A stretch of 64,000 nt of DNA from Mucilaginibacter mallensis (GTDB taxonomy: Bacteria; Bacteroidota; Bacteroidia; Sphingobacteriales; Sphingobacteriaceae), in contig NZ_LT629740.1 of NCBI RefSeq assembly GCF_900105165.1, positions 248,001 to 312,000 on the forward strand. Direction: 5' to 3'. Positions 25,375-34,149 of the stretch are shown one piece after another. The translations under genes were made by a program, and so were the position numbers. The first letter of the stretch is position 1. Every line of letters begins with the position of its first letter. The notes beneath the pieces were generated by a model, which was given only the letters and a program-made list of their open reading frames with translations, made no database searches and was not told where the DNA came from.

Positions 25375-26976
25375 CTAACCACTCACCCCCGCTACATTCT
25401 GCAAATAGCTATCCATCATCCCGATATCGGCCACATCGTTCATATAACCAATATACATATCGGGGCGCACAATTATGGCTTTTTGCTGGTGAGGGTTGGC
25501 TTCAAATGTTTCAAAAACTTCCAGGTTTTTACCTGAGGGCGGCAGGTAGAAGAAATTGAGCTTACCCGCGTATTTTTGGGTGATCCATTTAGCCATGGTG
25601 AACAGGAACAGTTCATCAAACTTGCCTAAAATAATAAGCGTGAAGCCCGGTTTGCTGCACCACTCATGCAGATCGGTTTCTACATGCTGTTTTTCGTCGA
25701 AAAGTTTGAGATATGGCAGCCTATCGCCCGCCTTTACTTTAGTGCTTTTGCTCAGGTGCAGGTTAATGTTGCTATCGCGATAATTGATATCGATCTGCGA
25801 TACACGTTTAAAAAACGCGGTCCTGATGTTCCCGCTTTTCCAGGCAAAGCCTAAAATACGGAACAGCAGCCATTTCTTAAACAGCTTAGCATACCATTTG
25901 GTCGACATGATGACATTGAACGCCGCATCCGTAGTATTCAACAGCTCTTTAGCAACAGGCATACGCTCGGCGGCATAGCTATCCAGTATGGTGGGTTTTA
26001 TCTGCCCGTTTACTACACCTGCCAGCTTCCAGGCCAGGTTATAGGCATCCTGCAAACCGGTATTCATGCCCTGCCCGCCAACCGGGGAGTGGATATGTGC
26101 CGCATCGCCAATCAGAAAACAACGTTGCACTCTGAAATTATCCGCCATGCGGTGGTGCAACTTATAGGTAGTAAACCAATTGGTTTGCATTAGAGTTATA
26201 GTTCTTTTGGTAATGGCATTCAGATAGGGCAGCATCTCTTCCACTTGTACATCCTCCCTTTCGCCGAACTCTTCGGGTAAATTACCTATGATACGACAGC
26301 TATCCTGCTCGGGCATGGGGAAGAATGCCGTAAAGCTCTTTTCCCCAAGAAACATATTTAAATGATCTTCGGTTAGTGAAGATGCATTCAGTTTGGCATC
26401 GATCAGGTAAAAGGAATGCGCGTAAGTATCGCCCTTAAAAGGGATCTGCAATTGCTTGCGTACACTGCTATGCGCTCCATCGGCACCGACTACCCAATCG
26501 CAGGTGAGCGTATATTCACCCTCAGCGTTTTGCAGTTGAACGGTTGCGCCATCAGCATTTTGTTGCAGCGAGGTTAGGGTGGTGTTCCAGTATACAGGGC
26601 AACAATTCAGCGTAAGGTAATCAAGCAGCAGGCGTTCATTTTTGCTTTGCTCATACATGAGTATGTAGGGGAAGGGTGTTAAGCCTTCGCCTATATTATG
26701 TAGCGATAGCGTGGCCTCTTCTACACCATTGTGATTAAAAATAGCACCCTGTGCCTTCTTTCCATTATTAACAGCCTTATCAACCACACCCATTTGCCGG
26801 TAGATCTCCAGCGACCGGGCCTGTACAGCTAATGCTTTTGAATGATTGGTTGGGCCTGCCTTGCTATCAATGATAATTGGCTGCACACCATACCGCAGCA
26901 ATTGAGCGGCCATCATCAAGCCAGAGGGCCCGGCGCCTACTATCAGTACATGGGTATGTTGTGTAGTAAATACCAT
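25375..26976 (-). CDS. FAD-dependent aromatic-type monooxygenase
   Basis: A 533-residue flavoprotein of the PheA/TfdB/UbiH-type group A hydroxylases. It has an N-terminal dinucleotide motif GAGPSG (14-19), the DG-type motif VVGADGAHSSVRKQL, the FAD ribityl-binding block GDAAHIHSPVGGQGMNTG and a C-terminal thioredoxin-like extension typical of phenol hydroxylase relatives. It would use NAD(P)H and O2 to hydroxylate an aromatic or polyketide-like substrate, which cannot be named from sequence. It starts 6 bp after the RsmI-like gene ends on the same strand, so the two are probably co-transcribed. The link between their functions is unclear. Confidence 0.88.
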   Translation of the reverse strand: MVFTTQHTHVLIVGAGPSGLMMAAQLLRYGVQPIIIDSKAGPTNHSKALAVQARSLEIYRQMGVVDKAVNNGKKAQGAIFNHNGVEEATLSLHNIGEGLTPFPYILMYEQSKNERLLLDYLTLNCCPVYWNTTLTSLQQNADGATVQLQNAEGEYTLTCDWVVGADGAHSSVRKQLQIPFKGDTYAHSFYLIDAKLNASSLTEDHLNMFLGEKSFTAFFPMPEQDSCRIIGNLPEEFGEREDVQVEEMLPYLNAITKRTITLMQTNWFTTYKLHHRMADNFRVQRCFLIGDAAHIHSPVGGQGMNTGLQDAYNLAWKLAGVVNGQIKPTILDSYAAERMPVAKELLNTTDAAFNVIMSTKWYAKLFKKWLLFRILGFAWKSGNIRTAFFKRVSQIDINYRDSNINLHLSKSTKVKAGDRLPYLKLFDEKQHVETDLHEWCSKPGFTLIILGKFDELFLFTMAKWITQKYAGKLNFFYLPPSGKNLEVFETFEANPHQQKAIIVRPDMYIGYMNDVADIGMMDSYLQNVAGVSG

Positions 26977-26982
26977 TTATCC

Positions 26983-27687
26983 TCAACGGAATAGTAAGAA
27001 AATGGTTGGCCTTTTATGCAGGTCGGGTACTTTTTTCTGCCACTCGGATATGGGTTTGGTTTGTACAAACTCCGTTTCTGCTGTAAGGTCGCAGGCTATG
27101 CACAGGCGGGTCTTGGGGTTGGCAGTTTTCAGTATCTCCTCCAGCATTGGGTTATTACGGAAAGGTGTTTCAATAAACAATTGAGTTTGATTGTTCTTTA
27201 TCGCCAAAGCTTCCAGTTCTTTTATCTTTTTGCTGCGCTCTACCTTGTCAATAGGCAAATAACCATGAAAGGTAAAGCTTTGCCCGTTAAACCCGGAAGC
27301 CATTATCGCCAGTAAAATAGAGCTTGGCCCAACTAATGGAACAACCTTTATACCCATGCGGTGTGCTTTCTCCACAATCTCCGATCCGGGATCAGCAACG
27401 CCGGGGCAACCGGCCTCACTCATCAGGCCAACATCGGTACCGGCTTGCAGTCCTTTGAAAAAGTCGGCGGTATCATCGCGTTTGTATTTGCCGTAATCAT
27501 GTATCAGCAGTTCGCTTTGCGGGGTTTTCAGACCCGCTTCCTTCAGAAACTTGCGGGCGGTTTTTTCATTTTCCACAATGTACTCCTTAATGTTGTTGAT
27601 GGTATCAACAAGGTAGGGGGTAAATGATTTTGCCGATGCATTTTCGGCAAGAGGTACGGGGATCAAATAGAGGGTTCCATAAGGCAT
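26983..27687 (-). CDS. RsmI-like SAM-dependent methyltransferase (tetrapyrrole methylase fold)
   Basis: The protein has 234 residues. It starts MPYGTLYLIPVPL and carries GLMSEAGCPGVADPG and VPLVGPSSILLAIMASGFNG, the SAM-binding loops of the RsmI/tetrapyrrole methylase superfamily. RsmI methylates the 2'-OH of C1402 in 16S rRNA. Bacteroidota often have a second RsmI-like protein of this shorter form, so it may be a paralogue with a different target. The ATG at 27687 is chosen because the 40 extra codons upstream are poor in family similarity and overlap the divergent gene's promoter region. Confidence 0.88.
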   Translation of the reverse strand: MPYGTLYLIPVPLAENASAKSFTPYLVDTINNIKEYIVENEKTARKFLKEAGLKTPQSELLIHDYGKYKRDDTADFFKGLQAGTDVGLMSEAGCPGVADPGSEIVEKAHRMGIKVVPLVGPSSILLAIMASGFNGQSFTFHGYLPIDKVERSKKIKELEALAIKNNQTQLFIETPFRNNPMLEEILKTANPKTRLCIACDLTAETEFVQTKPISEWQKKVPDLHKRPTIFLLFR

Positions 27688-27727
27688 ATTGCAAAATTGC
27701 TTTTTTTTATTTAATTTAAGCAGTGAA

Positions 27728-27735
27728 AAGGAGGT
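27728..27735 (+). promoter_or_regulatory. Strong Shine-Dalgarno (AAGGAGGT) fixing a TTG start
   Basis: AAGGAGGT ends 7 bp before the TTG at 27743. Such sites are rare in Bacteroidota and none was noticed elsewhere in this window. Confidence 0.65.
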
Positions 27736-27742
27736 TACGCTA

Positions 27743-28459
27743 TTGAAATCATTAGGTTTAAACTGGTTTATAGAAGGTTCGCTCGACTTTGAGCATAAAA
27801 AGTACATCCTTTTGGATTATTTGCAGGAGATAAACCGCCACTTTGATAAAAGTAAACTCTATCCAAACCTCACCGATCTGGTGTTTCACTACAACAACCT
27901 GCTCGATTTTAAGCAGAACAAAACCATATTGCAGCAGGCTTTTCCGCAGTGGTTAACCAAGGCTGATATTGAAGCTGTAAAGCTGACCTATAAAAAGATG
28001 GTGGAGGATGACAGCACTATGCAGGAAATAGAGCATATCATTACCTACGCCTTGCTAAAAATGGACCCGGCCATACAAACAGGCCGCGAGATATATGATT
28101 TTGTTGAAAGCCGGCTGAACATTAACCCAATAGGTTTAGTGCCGCTGATGCCTTACCAGGGCTATTTCTCGCTGCGTAATGGCAACGATCGTACCAACTG
28201 GATCTATGAATATCATCTCACCATTTTCGAGAACACAAAGGATCAGTATCGTGGCATCAATATCCAATTTGTAGATACTTACGAGCAAAGCATCACCAAC
28301 ACTCCTGAGGCTATCAAACTAAACTTGATTAATCAACGCAAACATCTGCCCAACCCGGCGGTGTATTATGTGCAAAGCGATATCAGTTTCCCGCTGGAGC
28401 AAACGTTGCTGCCTGTGGCTAAAAGAAGTTTGGTAAAGTATATTATGAAGGCGGCGTGA
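27743..28459 (+). CDS. Conserved hypothetical cytoplasmic protein
   Basis: The protein has 238 residues and begins (M)KSLGLNWFIEGSLDFEHKKY. There is no signal peptide or membrane segment. It is rich in helices (YLQEINRHFDKSKLYPNL, TYKKMVEDDSTMQEIEHII) with a beta-rich C-terminal third. I recall similar proteins in Sphingobacteriaceae annotated only as hypothetical; no function is known to me. The TTG at 27743 is chosen because of the AAGGAGGT site; no ATG is available near the expected N-terminus. It is divergent from the RsmI-like gene, with 55 bp between starts. Confidence 0.75.
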   Translation: MKSLGLNWFIEGSLDFEHKKYILLDYLQEINRHFDKSKLYPNLTDLVFHYNNLLDFKQNKTILQQAFPQWLTKADIEAVKLTYKKMVEDDSTMQEIEHIITYALLKMDPAIQTGREIYDFVESRLNINPIGLVPLMPYQGYFSLRNGNDRTNWIYEYHLTIFENTKDQYRGINIQFVDTYEQSITNTPEAIKLNLINQRKHLPNPAVYYVQSDISFPLEQTLLPVAKRSLVKYIMKAA

Positions 28460-28464
28460 TTATG

Positions 28465-28535
28465 GTGTTGTAGGTTGTGAGTTGAAGGTTGTAAGTAAAC
28501 TCCTTCCTACCTATAACTTACAACACACACAACAA
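28465..28535. repeat. Word-like hairpin repeat
   Basis: TGTAGGTTGTGAGTTGAAGG and TTGTAAGT are followed by ACTTACAACACACACAAC, so the two halves can pair imperfectly. It lies between convergent genes. Confidence 0.6.
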
Positions 28536-28540
28536 TTTTC

Positions 28541-29353
28541 TTAATTCCCTTTATTCAAAACCAATCCCTGTTCAGGTATCCATTTATCATATTCAATAGT
28601 TTGGGCAATGCTTTTGGCATAATCACGGCCACGGAGCTTTTCAACCAGGTGAAGTGCACCATCAATCCCGGCTGAGATACCTGCAGTGGTAATTATGTTC
28701 CCATTATCAACAAAACGGGTATTGGCTAATACTTTTGTGTTGGGAAACGCCTTTTGCAGGTTATCAATCTGTAAGAAATAGGTGGTAGCGGTCATATTAT
28801 CAAGTATGCCGGCCTTGCCTAAAATATAGGCGCCTGTACAAACGGACAGGAAGTAAGATGCTGTTGTCCTTTGCGCGCGTATCCATGAGATCACAGCTGT
28901 ATCTGCTACTGTTGCCGCAAAACTGCCGCCAAATACCACCAATACATCAGCCTTTGGGGCATCCTTTATGCTGTATTGAGGGATAAATGACAAGCCATTG
29001 GTATGCAGCTCACTTTTTGTTTTTGATACAGTTACTATGTGAAACCCTGCTGTGGTGAAAACTTCCATCGGCCCGGCAAAATCAAGGAGTTCAACCCCAT
29101 CCTGGATATAAAAACAAACGGTAACAGGTTTTAAATTGAGCTGTTTTTTGAAATCGTTTAGTGACATACTGATCAATGTCATACCGCACATCGGGCATTT
29201 CCCGGCTTTATCAAAAGTCTGGTAATCACAACTGCCACAGGGCGGACAAACAAATACCGAATCAATGATAGTTGATTTTTGAGTTGTAGTTTGCGCGTGG
29301 GAAATAGTGTAACAGGTTAGTAGTAATATTATTACTAAATATCTTCTTTTCAT
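28541..29353 (-). CDS. Exported DJ-1/PfpI protein with N-terminal heavy-metal-binding domain
   Basis: The protein has 270 residues and three parts. A signal peptide (about 1-20, ending ISHAQ) is followed by a Cys-rich metal-binding module (C36, C39, C42, C53, C56; CPPCGSC and GKCPMCGM) and a DJ-1/PfpI domain (about 75-265) with the nucleophile elbow SVCTGA (Cys172) and acidic residues in DFAGPMEVF (D91, E97). The DJ-1 part most resembles isocyanide-hydratase/AraC-N-terminal-type members. The fusion to an export signal and metal-binding module suggests periplasmic handling of metals or thiols. The reaction is unknown. Confidence 0.85.
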   Translation of the reverse strand: MKRRYLVIILLLTCYTISHAQTTTQKSTIIDSVFVCPPCGSCDYQTFDKAGKCPMCGMTLISMSLNDFKKQLNLKPVTVCFYIQDGVELLDFAGPMEVFTTAGFHIVTVSKTKSELHTNGLSFIPQYSIKDAPKADVLVVFGGSFAATVADTAVISWIRAQRTTASYFLSVCTGAYILGKAGILDNMTATTYFLQIDNLQKAFPNTKVLANTRFVDNGNIITTAGISAGIDGALHLVEKLRGRDYAKSIAQTIEYDKWIPEQGLVLNKGN

Positions 29354-29486
29354 AGCCGATGAAGTTATTTAGTAAATATAAAGAAAGCTCATTGATAATG
29401 AGGGCTTTTCTAAAAGTGTTATTGCAAGATATGGAGGAATTACGAATAGGATTAAATAATCGAATTGCTTGTGATGTATAACCGGT

Positions 29487-29535
29487 AAATGGGGCATGCT
29501 GATCCGCTGGTTAGCGGACAACATGCCCCATTTTT
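29487..29535. terminator. Terminator-like hairpin after ABC exporter gene
   Basis: AAATGGGGCATG pairs with CATGCCCCATTT, with a nested CCGCTGGTTAGCGG hairpin inside and a T run on the plus-strand side. It lies between two minus-strand genes. Confidence 0.7.
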
Positions 29536-29552
29536 ATTGAAATTATTATTTC

Positions 29553-31310
29553 TTACGCTTCCTCAACCTCTAACTTCTCACCAATCTGTTGCCTCCACAT
29601 GGCGTAGTATAAGCCTTTTTGTGCGAGCAGATCAGCGTGCTTGCCTGATTCAATGATATGGCCTTTTTCCAGCACATATACCCTGTCGGCATGCATAATG
29701 GTTGATAAACGGTGAGCGATAAGTATGGTGATGTGGCCGCCTGATACAGATACGTCCTTTATAGTTTCGGTAATCTCTTCTTCCGTTAATGAGTCCAGTG
29801 AAGATGTTGCTTCATCAAACACCAAAATATCAGGTCTGCGTAACAAAGCACGCGCTATGGATAAACGTTGTTTTTCACCACCTGAAACCTTTACACCGCC
29901 TTCGCCAATAACGGTATCCAAACCTTTATCGGCCCTGGCCAGTAATGTTCTGCAAGCGGCTCTTTGTAAGGCATCCATACATTCCTCGTCAGTAGCCTCA
30001 GGGCGCACGAACAATAAATTCTCGCGGATAGTTCCCGAAAATAATTGGGTATCCTGAGTTACAAAGCCAATCTTTTCGCGTAATTGATCAAGGTCTATAT
30101 CCTTACTTAATACATTATTGTATAAAATATCGCCTTCTAATGGCTGATATAAGCCTACCAGCAATTTTACCAGTGTGGTTTTACCTGATCCCGATGGGCC
30201 AACAAATGCTATCGTTTCACTATTATTAGCCTCAAAATCAATATGGTTAAGCGCGTTGCGGTTTGCGGTGAGGTGTTTAAAGCTCACGTTATCAAAAGTT
30301 AGCGTATTTACTTTTTCCAACAGCACAGGTTTCTCTGGTTTCTTGTCGATTGGCGTACTGGTTATACGGTCAAAATTAGCCAGTGAAACCTCGGCTTCGC
30401 GCCATGAAACGATCACGTTTCCAAGCTCCTGTAATGGATTGAATAGGAAGAATGAGTAGAATAATAAGCTTAAATATTGTCCCGCTGTTATGGTATGGTC
30501 GTATATCAGCAACAGTAATACCACCATCATCACGCTGCGTATAAAGTTAACGGTGGTGCCTTGTACAAAGCTCATGCTGCGCACATATTTCACCTTTTTA
30601 AGCTCAAGGCCGAGGATCTTATAGGTAGTATTATTTAAACGGCCTATCTCTTGCTTAACCAGACCCAAACTTTTTACCAGCTCGATGTTCCTTAATGATT
30701 CGGTTGTAGATCCGGCCAGCGCCGTAGTTTCAGACAGGATGCTCCTTTGTACTTTCTTGATCCTGCGGCTTAGCGAAGTACTTACAAAAGTGATAATAGG
30801 AATAGCTGCCAGATACACTAACGTTACCTTATAGCTTATGGATAGAGAGTAAATAATAACAAAGGTCATCCCGGTAAGGCTCACGAATAATATACCGATA
30901 AAGGCGGTAATAAATGCCTCGCTATCCAAACGTACCTTTTGCAATATGCCCAGTGTTTCGCCGCTGCGCTGATCTTCAAAAACCTGGTAGGGCAGTTCAA
31001 GCGAATGCTTTAAACCATCGGCATACATTTTGGCACCAACTTTTTGTGTGATGATATTGGTATAATAATCCTGGAAGTTTTTTGCTATACGCGATACCAT
31101 GGCAACACCAATAGCCATACCTACCAGCTTTAATGTACCCGCCAGGTAAACACTAAAGGCCAGTTTATCACTTTGGTTGATAACCTTATCCAATATACGG
31201 CCCGAAATATAGGGGTCTATAAGCGAAAAGCCGATGTTCATTGCCGCCAGGAAGAGGGCAAAAACAATAATACCACGATATTCTTTAAGATATGATAGGA
31301 GTATTTTCAT
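29553..31310 (-). CDS. ABC exporter, fused permease and ATPase
   Basis: This 585-residue half-transporter has an N-terminal six-helix transmembrane domain (about 1-310) and a C-terminal nucleotide-binding domain. Walker A is GPSGSGKTT, the signature is VSGGEKQR, Walker B is ILVFDEATSSLD, and the switch His lies in IAHRLST. It is of the MsbA/multidrug/peptide exporter type and would work as a homodimer in the inner membrane. The substrate is unknown. The ATG at 31310 is used; the TTG seven codons earlier falls just inside the frr terminator region. It follows frr on the same strand but is separated from it by a strong terminator. Confidence 0.92.
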   Translation of the reverse strand: MKILLSYLKEYRGIIVFALFLAAMNIGFSLIDPYISGRILDKVINQSDKLAFSVYLAGTLKLVGMAIGVAMVSRIAKNFQDYYTNIITQKVGAKMYADGLKHSLELPYQVFEDQRSGETLGILQKVRLDSEAFITAFIGILFVSLTGMTFVIIYSLSISYKVTLVYLAAIPIITFVSTSLSRRIKKVQRSILSETTALAGSTTESLRNIELVKSLGLVKQEIGRLNNTTYKILGLELKKVKYVRSMSFVQGTTVNFIRSVMMVVLLLLIYDHTITAGQYLSLLFYSFFLFNPLQELGNVIVSWREAEVSLANFDRITSTPIDKKPEKPVLLEKVNTLTFDNVSFKHLTANRNALNHIDFEANNSETIAFVGPSGSGKTTLVKLLVGLYQPLEGDILYNNVLSKDIDLDQLREKIGFVTQDTQLFSGTIRENLLFVRPEATDEECMDALQRAACRTLLARADKGLDTVIGEGGVKVSGGEKQRLSIARALLRRPDILVFDEATSSLDSLTEEEITETIKDVSVSGGHITILIAHRLSTIMHADRVYVLEKGHIIESGKHADLLAQKGLYYAMWRQQIGEKLEVEEA

Positions 31311-31335
31311 TAAAATTTTTGATTTCTGCAAAAAT

Positions 31336-31370
31336 AAAAAAAGGGAATGGCTAACAAGCTCATTCCCTTT
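31336..31370 (-). terminator. Terminator of frr
   Basis: On the minus strand AAAGGGAATG pairs with CATTCCCTTT, followed by a U tract (plus-strand A run at 31336-31342). Confidence 0.9.
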
Positions 31371-31391
31371 AATTTGACATTAGGTTGGTAT

Positions 31392-31955
31392 TTACACCGT
31401 CATCACGTCTTTTTCCTTAGCTTCAGAATGGTGATCAACCTTGATGATATAGGCATCAGTAAGCTTTTGGATCTCACCTTCGCCGGTTTTCATTTCATCT
31501 TCTGATACGCCTTCGGTTTTCAGTTTCCTTATTTTTTCATTGGCATCTTTACGGATATTGCGGATCGCAATTTTACCGGTTTCAGCCTCAGCCTTAACTT
31601 TTTTAACTAAATCGCGGCGACGCTCTTCAGTAAGCGGCGGTACGTTAATACGGATAATAACACCGTCGTTCTGTGGGTTTAAACCTAAGTTAGCTTCTTT
31701 AATAGCTTTCTCTATCGGCACCAATAATGATTTTTCCCATGGCTGCACCACAAGGGTACGGGCATCGGGCGAGTTTACATTACCTACCTGACTCAACGGG
31801 GTTGGACTACCGTAGTAATCAACCATAATATCATCCAACATAGCAGGGTTTGCTTTACCTGCACGTATTTTCTGTAATTCGCTTTCGCAATGGTCAATAG
31901 CTTTGTCCATTAAAGCCTTTGCATCAGTTACCTGTTTTTTAACGAGTTCGCTCAT
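31392..31955 (-). CDS. frr: Ribosome recycling factor
   Basis: The protein has 187 residues. It splits post-termination ribosomes together with EF-G. The usual blocks are present: KIRAGKANPAMLDDIMVDYYG, TPLSQVGNV, PWEKSLLVPIEKAI, GVIIRINVPPLTEERRRDLVKK and AIRNIRKDAN. Length is standard. It lies downstream of pyrH on the same strand with a 138-bp gap, and a clear terminator follows. Confidence 0.97.
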   Translation of the reverse strand: MSELVKKQVTDAKALMDKAIDHCESELQKIRAGKANPAMLDDIMVDYYGSPTPLSQVGNVNSPDARTLVVQPWEKSLLVPIEKAIKEANLGLNPQNDGVIIRINVPPLTEERRRDLVKKVKAEAETGKIAIRNIRKDANEKIRKLKTEGVSEDEMKTGEGEIQKLTDAYIIKVDHHSEAKEKDVMTV

Positions 31956-32093
31956 CGTTTAATATTTTGGACAAAAATAGTAAAAAGTATCATTTCTACC
32001 TTAACTAAATTCCTACCCATTAATAGGCACTTTGAAAAATCTAATAGTTTATCCGCAGTTCCCAGTATGACGCGTGGAGAAGGAATGCGCTCT

Positions 32094-32798
32094 TTATTTA
32101 ACCAACGTTCCGATAGCTTCACCTTTGGCAATTTTCATGAAATTACCTGGTTTGTTCATATCGAAAACGATGATTGGGAGTTTATTTTCCTGGCAAAGGG
32201 TGATGGCTGTCATGTCCATTACGTTAAGGCCTTTGTCGTATACTTCCTGGAAAGTAATCTCGTCGTAACGGGTTGCTGTTGGGTCCTTCTCAGGGTCGGC
32301 GGTGTAGATGCCGTCAACGCGGGTACCTTTTAAAACCACATCGGCCTTAATTTCAATAGCGCGAAGAGATGCGGCAGTATCGGTAGTAAAATATGGGTTA
32401 CCGGTTCCAGCACCGAAAATAACGATCTTATTTTCTTGTAAGTGGTGCATTGCCCTGCGGCGGATGTACGGCTCGCAGATCTGCTCCATCTTTATGGCTG
32501 ACTGCAGGCGGGTTTCAACACCGATGCTTTCCAATGCATTTTGCATGGCCATACAGTTAATTACTGTTGCCAGCATACCCATATAGTCGGCCTGGGCGCG
32601 CTCCATACCTGATTTTTCGGCGCTTAGGCCTCTAAAGATATTTCCTCCACCAACAACAATTGCAATTTCCAGGCCTTCGTCATGCACATTTTTAATGTCT
32701 TGTGCGTACTGCAATACCTGATTATTATCGATACCGTATTGTCTTTCGCCCATCAGGGATTCGCCGCTCAGCTTTAGGAGGATTCTTTTATATTTCAT
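32094..32798 (-). CDS. pyrH: UMP kinase
   Basis: This 234-residue enzyme phosphorylates UMP to UDP in pyrimidine nucleotide synthesis. It belongs to the amino-acid kinase fold, with [12 protein letters not shown] at the N-terminus, [27 protein letters not shown] and [13 protein letters not shown]. The ATG at 32798 ([14 protein letters not shown]) is the usual start. A -7-like box TACTTTTG lies at 32814-32821 on the minus strand, which would give a leader of only about ten bases. Confidence 0.96.
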   Translation of the reverse strand: MKYKRILLKLSGESLMGERQYGIDNNQVLQYAQDIKNVHDEGLEIAIVVGGGNIFRGLSAEKSGMERAQADYMGMLATVINCMAMQNALESIGVETRLQSAIKMEQICEPYIRRRAMHHLQENKIVIFGAGTGNPYFTTDTAASLRAIEIKADVVLKGTRVDGIYTADPEKDPTATRYDEITFQEVYDKGLNVMDMTAITLCQENKLPIIVFDMNKPGNFMKIAKGEAIGTLVK

Positions 32799-32813
32799 GA
32801 GGTAGTTGTTTGT

Positions 32814-32821
32814 CAAAAGTA
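32814..32821 (-). promoter_or_regulatory. Possible -7 box (TACTTTTG) for pyrH
   Basis: Read on the minus strand it fits TAnnTTTG. The -33 position shows only TTTT. It lies 15 bp upstream of the pyrH ATG. Confidence 0.4.
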
Positions 32822-32852
32822 TATAATAAAAATCAGTGTTAAAATTTTATGT

Positions 32853-33968
32853 CTATTTTGTTAAATAATCGCCTTTGAATACGGTGCCCTGCACCTCAAA
32901 GTTCTCGTCGAAAACAATCATATCCGCATCATAACCCGCTTCGATTTTCCCCTTTTTGGTTAAAGAAGCAAGTTGTGCAGGATATAATGAAGCCATGTTT
33001 ATAGCTTCGGCCAAATTAATACCTACATGCTCCACACAATTTTGTACGGCCTTTAACATGGTAAGGCATGAGCCCGATAAAGTCCCGTCAGGCATTACAT
33101 AGCGGTCTTTTTCAAACCTGTGCTGATAAGTACCTTCAGTTGCAGCGGTAACGGCGTCAGTGATTAGAAATAACTTATCGCCCAGTTCGCGCTTTGCTAA
33201 ACGGATCATGGCAAAATCAACGTGCACGCCATCGGCGACTACGCTGGTGTATGGTCTTTCTTCAAAAATGGCAGGGATATAGCCAGGCTCGCGATGATGC
33301 ATCTGCGGCATGGCATTAAATAAATGCGTTACCGCCTTTATTGGGTTATTCAAAAAAGTTTTTCCTTGCTGATAAGTAGCATTACTATGGCCGGATGATA
33401 AGATCACCCCATGATCATTTAAATAATCAACAACTTCTGCATCCTGTAGTTCGGGCGCAATGGTCATCATAGTGATTACGCCATCTGCCTGCTCAATCCA
33501 TTTCTGTACCAGTTCAAGCGTGGCTTTTTTGATGAACTTTTCGGGATGAGCACCTTTCTTGATTGGGTTCAGGAACGGACCTTCCAAATGCACACCTAAA
33601 AAGTTGCCTTTACAGGTTGCGCGATAAGTTTTGGCGGTCTCAATACCTTTTTCAACAATATCATCGTTATTAGTGCCGATAGTAGCAAAAAAGCCGATTG
33701 TTCCCTGGCTCAGCAGATCATCTTCCATCCGCTCCAAAGCAGCAACTTCGGGTGTACCGGCGAATAGCTTGCCGCCACTGCCATAAATTTGCAGGTCTAT
33801 CAATCCCGGCGCCAGGAAAGCACCACTAAGATCAATTTTGTTTGCATCCTGCGGGATGGCAGTTTCATCAATAATATTTACGATCTGGGTACCGTCAACT
33901 AAAACGGCTTTGCTCCGGGCTATGGAGCCATCAGAAATAAGCTGGAGGTTATGGTAGGCTGTTATCAT
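32853..33968 (-). CDS. nagA: N-acetylglucosamine-6-phosphate deacetylase
   Basis: This 371-residue amidohydrolase removes acetate from GlcNAc-6-phosphate in amino-sugar recycling and catabolism. Family blocks are LAPGLIDLQIYGSGG (the NagA form of the first metal motif), GVHLEGPFLNP with the metal Glu, SSGHSNATY, THLFNAMPQMHHREPG, VADGVHVD and the catalytic Asp in FLITDAVTAA. The ATG at 33968 (MITAYHNLQLISDG) is preferred over 33995. It sits between tsf and pyrH, which is not where this gene is found in the E. coli rpsB-tsf-pyrH-frr cluster. Confidence 0.94.
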   Translation of the reverse strand: MITAYHNLQLISDGSIARSKAVLVDGTQIVNIIDETAIPQDANKIDLSGAFLAPGLIDLQIYGSGGKLFAGTPEVAALERMEDDLLSQGTIGFFATIGTNNDDIVEKGIETAKTYRATCKGNFLGVHLEGPFLNPIKKGAHPEKFIKKATLELVQKWIEQADGVITMMTIAPELQDAEVVDYLNDHGVILSSGHSNATYQQGKTFLNNPIKAVTHLFNAMPQMHHREPGYIPAIFEERPYTSVVADGVHVDFAMIRLAKRELGDKLFLITDAVTAATEGTYQHRFEKDRYVMPDGTLSGSCLTMLKAVQNCVEHVGINLAEAINMASLYPAQLASLTKKGKIEAGYDADMIVFDENFEVQGTVFKGDYLTK

Positions 33969-33982
33969 ATCAATCCTTTTAT

Positions 33983-34008
33983 TGTAGAGACGCAATATTT
34001 TGCGTCTC
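33983..34008. repeat. Palindrome GAGACGCAAT
   Basis: GAGACGCAATATTTTGCGTCTC is nearly self-complementary. It lies just upstream of nagA and next to the family 1 fragment. Confidence 0.75.
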
Positions 34009-34042
34009 AGAGTTATTCAAGATACGAGATGTGTCGCTTGCA

Positions 34043-34088
34043 TATTGAATGCGACGAGGTTGCTTCGTCGTTCCTCCTCGCAATGACA
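34043..34088. repeat. REP-like family 1, half copy
   Basis: 46 bp matching 7328-7373 with one visible difference (C to T). Here only the right half of the palindrome is present. Confidence 0.85.
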
Positions 34089-34107
34089 ATAGGAGAAAAC
34101 AATATTG

Positions 34108-34141
34108 CAAAAAAAATCCCCCTCGTTAAAAACGAGGGGGA
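34108..34141 (-). terminator. Terminator of tsf
   Basis: TCCCCCTCGTT and AACGAGGGGGA pair perfectly around a 3-nt loop. A run of eight A's on the plus strand gives the U tract on the minus strand. Confidence 0.92.
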
Positions 34142-34149
34142 TAATAAAA

